Positions 57,470-64,000 of a stretch of 64,000 nt of DNA are shown here, piece after piece. Numbering within the stretch: position 1 is the stretch's first letter; each line of letters opens with the position of its first letter. This DNA is from Catonia carolina (taxonomy: Eukaryota; Arthropoda; Insecta; Hemiptera; Achilidae), in NCBI GenBank assembly GCA_035578175.1, contig JAQMRL010000001.1, forward strand, positions 62,395,553-62,459,552, written 5' to 3'. A model generated the notes under the pieces. The model was not told the origin of the DNA, searched no databases, and saw only the letters and a list, made by a program, of their open reading frames with translations. The position numbers were made by a program, and so were the translations under genes.

Positions 57470-59132
57470 ATTTAGCCTTCTTTTGTAAATGTTACAGTTT
57501 TTGGGCCAATGTTAACCCAGATGACGGAACTTTATGCTCCAATGTTTTGTTTAATGCAGTAGTAATCCGTACTAATGAGATTAAAACGAATATTAGCTGC
57601 CGTAAATCCCCAGGTTTTGATTTAGTTACAGGCGAAATTCTGAAACAGCTACCCAAGAAAGCAATAATTGTTAAAGGTTCTACAATAATCAATGCAATAT
57701 TCAGACTGCACCATATTCCTGCCATTTGGAAGGTCGCAAAAATTATAATGATTTTTAAACCTGGTAAACCTCCTCACGATACACTTCATATAGACCGATT
57801 TCGCTTCTCCCGGTTATGAGTAAACTCTTCGAAAAACTGTTGCTAAGAAGACTTAATCCAGTAATAGATAGGAAGCAACTCATACCTAATCACCAATTCG
57901 GATTCAGAAACCAACATTCAACGATACAGCAAGTACACCGATTACAGATCGAAAGGGCCCTCGAAGATAAAAAAGTATGTTCTGCAATCTTCCTAGATGT
58001 TTCTCAGGCCTTTGATAAGGTTTGGCACAAAGGACTGATGTACAAAATGAAAAAACTACTCCCCACGGTCTACTGTAAAATACTCGAATCTTACGTCACA
58101 GATCGTTATTTTAGAGTTAGACAGGAGGATGCATATTCAGGGCTAAAACGTGGCGTACCATAAGGTAGTGTAGTTGGACCACTTTTGTATCTCTTGTACA
58201 CTAGTGATACCCCCACATTTAATGACAGAACAGTGGCAACTTTTGCGGATGATACGTGTGTTTTAGCTGTTGGTACAACTGAAGAAGAATCAACTATGAA
58301 GCTTCAAGGTGCCGTAAATCAAGTGCAAACATGGACAAAAATATGGAAACTTAAATTAAATGAATCAAAGTCTGTTTATATAAATTTTACAAATAAAAAT
58401 ATCAGTAAACTACCTATTTATGTCAACGAAAAATCGTCCCATATTCAAACACAGCTAAATATCTTGGCATGACCCTCGATGTAAAACTTCGCTGGAAAGA
58501 ACACGTAAAAAAGAAAAGAAAAGAACTCGATCTCAAATTCAAGAAACTTTACTGGTTAATAGGTAGGAAGTCTTCATTATCTACTTTTAACAAACTTCCA
58601 ATATACAAGCAAATATTGAAACCCGTATAGACCTATAGAATACAACTCTGGGGATGTACAAAACCAAAAATCAATTTAATTATTCAAAGTTCTCAGAAAC
58701 ATTCTCAACGCTCCCTGGTATGTTAGGAACGACGACCTGCACCGGGACTTGGGAGTGCATTCCATAAACGAAGTAATTCGGAAATTTTCCAGGAGTCATG
58801 AAGACAGACTTCTTCACCATGTGAATGCTGAAGCTATACAGCTACTCGACAACGCAGATCTGAATAGGAGACTTTCTCATGTAAAACCATTTGAACAGGT
58901 GTAATGAACAGTATAAAGTTATTAATTTGTTAGTTAATAATTACTTGTATTAATTTTGAAGTGTTTTGTTAAATATCAATGATTAGTAAATTTTATAAAT
59001 AGTGTATCAGAATATCAAACATAAACTAAGAACTATTAGTTGGTATATTCTTAAATTAAGTACGTAGATAAATTAAGTTAGAACAAAATTGTTAGTTAGT
59101 CTTAGACTAGTCACAATAAATTAAAAAAAAAA
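57470..59132 (+). pseudogene. Jockey-clade LINE with poly-A tail (Jockey-2)
   Basis: 5'-truncated ORF2: SCRKSPGFDLVTGEILKQLP (57592-57650), KPGKPPHDT, a frame change near 57790, then SKLFEKLLLRRL, QFGFRNQHST, CSAIFLDVSQAFDKVWH (motif A Asp kept), and GVP followed by an in-frame TAA (58161-58163) within the GVPQGS motif. The next parts are GPLLYLLYTSD and FADDTCVLA. A frame change near 58465 precedes KYLGMTLDVKL-type coding, with another stop at about 58628. The C-terminus ends in RRLSHVKPFEQ with TAA at 58902-58904. A 3' UTR with AATAAA (59115-59120) leads into a 10-base A run at 59123-59132. Confidence 0.92.
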
Positions 59133-59644
59133 TGCAGTAGCGAGACATACCAAAAAATTAAAAATTATTCTAAAAAGTTTTATGTCTTTTAATGTTTAGT
59201 ACATAAATTTAGCAGTATTCAGTGAAGGTGTTTCCATAAAAATACAAGCTATAAAAGTGGGAGGTGTACAGAGATAGAAGCTTTTTAAAACAGAGGAAAC
59301 TTTAATCTGCTTTTATCTCCAAACTATGATTTCACGATTGTGTCACTATTGCATTGAAGTAACGCTATGTATACTATTTAAGGTGATTATTTTTGGATCA
59401 GATTCCGTTATTATAAGCCTCCAAATCTTAAAAACTGTTCCTTACACCTTAAACTAGGTATTAAAAGCAGAAGCACACAGTTACGAGATATTACTTACAT
59501 TTTTAGGACGCTTACGTATTATTTTGGCATGCCGAGCCGATAGTATTTCTAATCTTATTGCTAAACTGATAATCCACGTTTGTCGAAGTTTATTTTCGTT
59601 ATTACGTTACTATTACTTGATCTTGATTGTGCGTGCGCTACGAT
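59133..59644. other. Intergenic, AT-rich
   Basis: No feature supported. Confidence 0.4.
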
Positions 59645-60010
59645 AGATGTGCCTTGGTTTCTCAGAATATGAACATTTTGGTTAAAAATAAGGTGTGTGA
59701 CAACAGACAAACAGCAGACAAGGATATGTCTTGGTTTCTCATAATATGAACATTGCGGTTAAAAATAACGTCTGTGACAATAGACACACAACAGACACGG
59801 ATGTGCCTTGGTTTCTAAGAACATGAACACTTCGGTTAAAGATAAGGAGTGTGACAGACAAACAATAGACACGGATGTGTCATGGTTTCTCAGAATATGA
59901 ACATTTCTGTTAAAAATAACGTGTGTGACAACAGACACGATATGGTGTCTGATATGTGATCTGCAGTCGCGATATGGTGTCTGTAGACACGATATGGTGT
60001 CTGATATGTG
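59645..60010 (+). repeat. Minisatellite, ~75-bp unit, with a second short repeat
   Basis: Four copies of a 72-78-bp unit start at about 59647, 59724, 59799 and 59871 (core: tggtttct-agaa-atgaaca, ggttaaaaataa-gtgtgtgac, agacaca). 59936-60008 then has three copies of cgatatggtgtctg with short spacers. Confidence 0.88.
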
Positions 60011-60195
60011 TAAATATTATTGATCATATGAAAGACGGTATTATAATAACTGAAAGTCGAGTTGGTGTTCAGATACGTACTGGTACATGGCTAAACGATT
60101 CCAAATTTCATTATTGCAACATTTTGATGTTCATTTATTCGTGAAGTTTTGAGTTAAACACTTTTGTATTTTGCGAGAGAGAAGTTAGAATAAAT

Positions 60196-60600
60196 CACAA
60201 CACAACAATTGATTGGAAGAACTATTTGCGGGAAGTATATGCGTTTAAGTTTTTAGCTAATCCTAAAGTTATTGTAGGTTCAGGGCTCACAGTTGAAATC
60301 AATGAGTTAGTATTTACAAAAAAAAAATAGACAATGTAAGTCGATATACGAAACAACAATGGGTATTCGGTGGTATCTACCGGGAGGCGCGTGATTGATT
60401 TTTTTATTGGTCGTACAAGACAGAACCGCTGGTTGTCTTTTTCCACTAGTAGTCGAGCACATTGCAAGAGGCAGTACAACACACAGTGAATCACTTGCTA
60501 ATTTAATTCCGTGGATCCGGTTGGCGGAACGCACACACAGTCGAGTGGATATGGAGTGTGGCCAAATTATCTTTACGTACGCATCATGGAACTAGTTCCT
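60196..60600 (+). pseudogene. Merlin-type (IS1595/ISXO2-like) DDE transposase remnant
   Basis: Coding across frames: DWKNYLREVY-type N-terminal stretch from 60210, SGLTVEINELVFTKKK at 60280-60330 (the family's VEIDES with Asp changed), then WVFGGIYRE (60362-60390), PLVV/RTAGCLF-like coding near 60430, and in a third frame near 60510 SVDPVGGTHTQSSG, matching the family's D-P-x-x-x-x-HTQ-x-IE block. Frame-broken, with the C-terminus beyond 60600 not recognised. Confidence 0.72.
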
Positions 60601-63600
60601 AGATACTAGAGTTTTTTATCTGAGTATGGGTGATAATCTTTAAAAACCAAGAACACATCATATAAAACTATTTTGTATACGAGAATCTCGGCTTATTGGC
60701 CTCCTTAATAAAGTGAAACTACCTTGTAAGTTAAATTTTTCGACGTTCTATCAAAAGTGTAGTTTCCATGTATTGACTTTGTTCTTAAATAATCCTAAAC
60801 TACTTTGTATTAGTATTACTCATCATTTCAAGATACATAAAACGTAATATTTTGGGTTCATTTTATGGTTCTATTAGATCTATCCTAATATTGAAAAGTA
60901 AACGATGTCTGTTTTTGGGGTATATAACTGATCTAACCTTATTTTTGTTTGATTTATATTCATTTCTTTTTGCAAATCTTCATTCATTTTTCATTATAAA
61001 CATTGTAAACATAACTTCTCGAACTTGGTTACAGACGTTGCATAGAAACCGAAGTTAATATCAGTGACACAAAATGTAACATGATAGTCATTCATCGGAA
61101 AACTAAATACCTACAAACTGATATCAAGGAACGAGTGGCATAATGTATTGCATAAAGGAAGCGACCAGTTAACACTCACTATACATGTGGTAGCGCAGAG
61201 AGGCTAAACATAAATCTCTATTTAAATATTTAATTTAATATTTTAGACAATAACAGTTACTTTTAATACGGATTTGAATACTAGACAGTGGTTACCGTTG
61301 TAGTTTGATGGTTGGGGTTGTCATTAATTATAATCTCTCCCCTGTGAGCCAATTTAAGACAAGAAATAATTTCCTAAATAAAGACAGTTTAAAATATCTA
61401 ATAAGTTATCATGGACTAAACACGATTTCTATAACCTCATTTAAAGTATCCACTTTATGTACAAAATAAGTACATAATTTAATAATATTCTTGTTTTGTA
61501 TGTATGACTGTATTATTCATATTTTTGTTAACGTAAAAACTTTTTTAAATGCCGATCTCATTTTCCGTTCTCAACAAACAGAACAATATGGTCGGTGGCG
61601 TAGTTATCGACCGGCTATTACTAAGTCAAAAATTTCGAGTTCTTTACCCGACTACTTTGGTACACATATAAAAAAACATCGTAGTAAATAATTTCAATTT
61701 TCATGAAACATAAAAGAAAAAAAAACAGTAATAAAGATTAATTCATTTTAATGTTACATTGACATAATGTACTTACTCATTTTGAAGTACTCCTATTTAA
61801 AAAATCTTGTAAAAATACCGGAAACGCTTTGCGCAAGAATTAAACCATGAACAAACTCCTACTAGAACAACTGCTACTAGATGGGGTCGGCGAAAGGATA
61901 CTGAGATTATTCAATACGAGCCGAATTGAAACTGCTTTGTGCAGAAAATAAGTACAGTACTGTAAGTAAAAAAAATATAAAACGGAAATAGCTTCTCTAA
62001 CAAAAACAAACGCTAAATTGATGGATTCGTTTTATTATACACATTAAGTAAAACCACGTTCGTTTTACTGTCTTTACAAATGTATAAAATCTTTAGCAAG
62101 CGAGGTTATTTCTGTCGGAGTATTAACATTTCTGTGGTTCTAATAATGTTCCTCGCCAATTCAAGAAACAACCGAAAAAACAAAATCAATAAATTACGAA
62201 GGTTACAGTTTTAAAATTCTCACAAACCTACATAAAGAGCGCTTGGAAAGACATTTTTGTATAAACTGCCAAATGGTCACTACAAATTTTTTGTGGAAGA
62301 TTGTATTTCGGTATTTCCTAAATGTAGAAAAAGAATTACGTAGATCAAATTTTGAAAAAAGTAGGTAGATATGGTATTTTTTACCTAAAAATGAACGACA
62401 GGTTATTGTGCGTAAAATTCACGAAAATCGAGATAAAAGTGGCAGCAAAAATAAGTTGCCTGGTAATAAAAAGCAACAGATAATATTGCTTATACAGTAT
62501 TGAAAAATTCCCTCGTTAAAAGAGGGACTCTCGAGGGAAAACTGACAGAGAATATCTTGTAGCAATTCAAGTTGTGATTGTAGCATTTATGTATTTTTTC
62601 TTCGTAGGTCAGTAGGCCTAAGTGTAAGTTTATGAATAACTTCAACAATAAAAATTTAAAAAGTGTTAAAATGCAGTTAAAAACAATTTTCTGGGTCTTT
62701 TCTCTTACTCGCCCGCCACAGTACTACTACTGAATTTTAGTATCTTATCTTACCTGAATTGTTCTACACAATTGTAGTATTATTCTCTTAATGTATTGTA
62801 CTTCGTAATATAAAAATATTAAATTACATAAATTAAACCAGAACGGAAACAAGTTAGTATTCAGATATTGTTTACCTTACCGTACGGTAAGAAGCTGCCA
62901 CTGCTACTATGGCGATGAATTTGTTTGATTTAGTTCATACGGTGAACTCTAAAGTAAAGGCTGCAATACTTGCAAGAACGCAATAATTCTGCACAAGGAG
63001 CGCGTCTTTAGAAATGGTCATTATATATGAATTTGTCGCTTACAGATAAAAACGATCGATGGCGTTGTCATAGCCGCGAGTGTCGTGTTGAAGTGGGATT
63101 AAGAGTAGGTACATGGTTCGAAAGTAGTAGATTATCCCTGGTAAAAGATGTTTGGTTTATTTACTGTTGATGTAAAATATATACCACAATAATATCGGAT
63201 ATTGGGGCGTTTTACCCATTGGAAACTAATGTACAGTAGAAATAGTAAATGGTAAGTGAGTTACCTATTAAGACATAATTGCAGTGGGTAAGCAGATTTA
63301 ATAACTTAATTTCTAAAATAATAATGTAGGATTTTTAAAATATTTTTCCCGTTTATCGTTATGAATGACATAAGATTACATACGAAATATCCACAAAATA
63401 TAAAAACACCATGCTGGCGGGAGAATAAGAGAAAAGACCCAATTTTCTTTATAATTAAATAATATTTTATATCATTCGACAATGTTTCTTGAATTAACGT
63501 GCAAATAACTAGTATTAAAAATTATTAAAAAACTCTTTTGGGGTTTTGAAAGTGAAATTATTTCATTAAATAAACTTTTTATCAAACTAACAAGTGTTAA

Positions 63601-64000
63601 TTAAAAGTAAACAACATTTAAAAAAAACATTTTATTTAATTATCCAGTGTAAATAACATGAAACACAATTTACAATATTACATCATTAAAAAATGAACAA
63701 TTAACGAAAACCTATAAAATATAGTGTTTACATACATCAGTGCCTAATTCTTAGGCAAGATGTCAACGTGATAGGTGTAGCTATTATTGGTTGTTGTAAA
63801 ATTAAATGTCTACGGATCTTCAAGTTATCTTCAATTTAATTTATTGTTAGCCAAACAGTATAAAACTATGACGAGAAGGACTGTCAAGGTGTTTTCCATT
63901 ATTCAAGAATGTACCATTTTGTGTTGTGAACTAAAATTTGCGCGTTTTGGACTGAATCTGGTGTCTAGTTGTTTTGGACCACGACAAGGCGCGTTCATTT
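60601..64000. other. Intergenic, AT-rich
   Basis: Only short open frames (60852-61058, 61491-61691) with no motifs. No repeat boundary or RNA gene recognised. Confidence 0.45.

Overview
This is an AT-rich insect nuclear sequence in which almost everything recognisable is a transposable element or its remains. The evidence is an insect-type odorant receptor exon, Jockey, RTE and CR1-like non-LTR retrotransposons, Gypsy and errantivirus-like LTR elements, mariner, Merlin, pogo and Harbinger-like DNA elements, and tRNA-derived SINEs. One SINE body resembles SINEs I associate with Hemiptera, so a hemipteran is my best guess, on weak evidence. No rRNA, intact tRNA, CRISPR array or operon-like gene cluster is visible.

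Layout, left to right. At 0.5-3.7 kb there is a short retroposon copy with target-site duplications, a possible Mutator-like fragment and a local duplication. At 3.7-8.4 kb a dead Jockey LINE is split by a Gypsy element (4-bp duplication AACA) that has itself lost integrase and most of its 3' LTR. A pogo-like transposase relic follows to 9.5 kb, then SINE fragments and a long AAT/ATT palindrome (11.35-11.56 kb). At 16.9-17.9 kb is a palindromic, fold-back mariner derivative. At 18.4-20.7 kb is a LINE with an esterase-like ORF1 and an endonuclease but no reverse transcriptase core. At 21.5-22.2 kb is a Harbinger-like MITE. At 25.1-26.7 kb are RTE and Jockey fragments. The only plausible host gene piece is an odorant receptor first exon at 26.84-27.71 kb, with one frameshift. 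At 29.0-30.1 kb is a minus-strand YqaJ-nuclease pseudogene, and at 30.8-31.4 kb a second fold-back mariner.

Further right are a ~430-bp tandem satellite (33.6-35.2 kb), a LINE 3' end (36 kb), a hAT-like MITE abutting another copy of the 0.5-kb retroposon (38.7-39.8 kb), an RTE 3' end (41 kb), and a 7.3-kb errantivirus-like element (48.16-55.48 kb). Its two 313-bp LTRs read as identical and are flanked by GCCC. Its primer-binding site is a perfect match to the tRNA-Lys3 site of lentiviruses, and a T-TTT-TTA slippery heptamer sits at the gag/pol junction, yet pol and env carry several breaks. A Jockey with a poly-A tail (57.5-59.1 kb), a ~75-bp minisatellite (59.6-60.0 kb) and a Merlin transposase relic (60.2-60.6 kb) follow. 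I see nothing in the last 3.4 kb.

The most notable structures are the two independent palindromic mariner derivatives, the errantivirus-like element with identical LTRs but broken genes, and the four-copy ~395-bp retroposon family. No gene set here works together as a pathway; the interactions are insertions of elements into one another.
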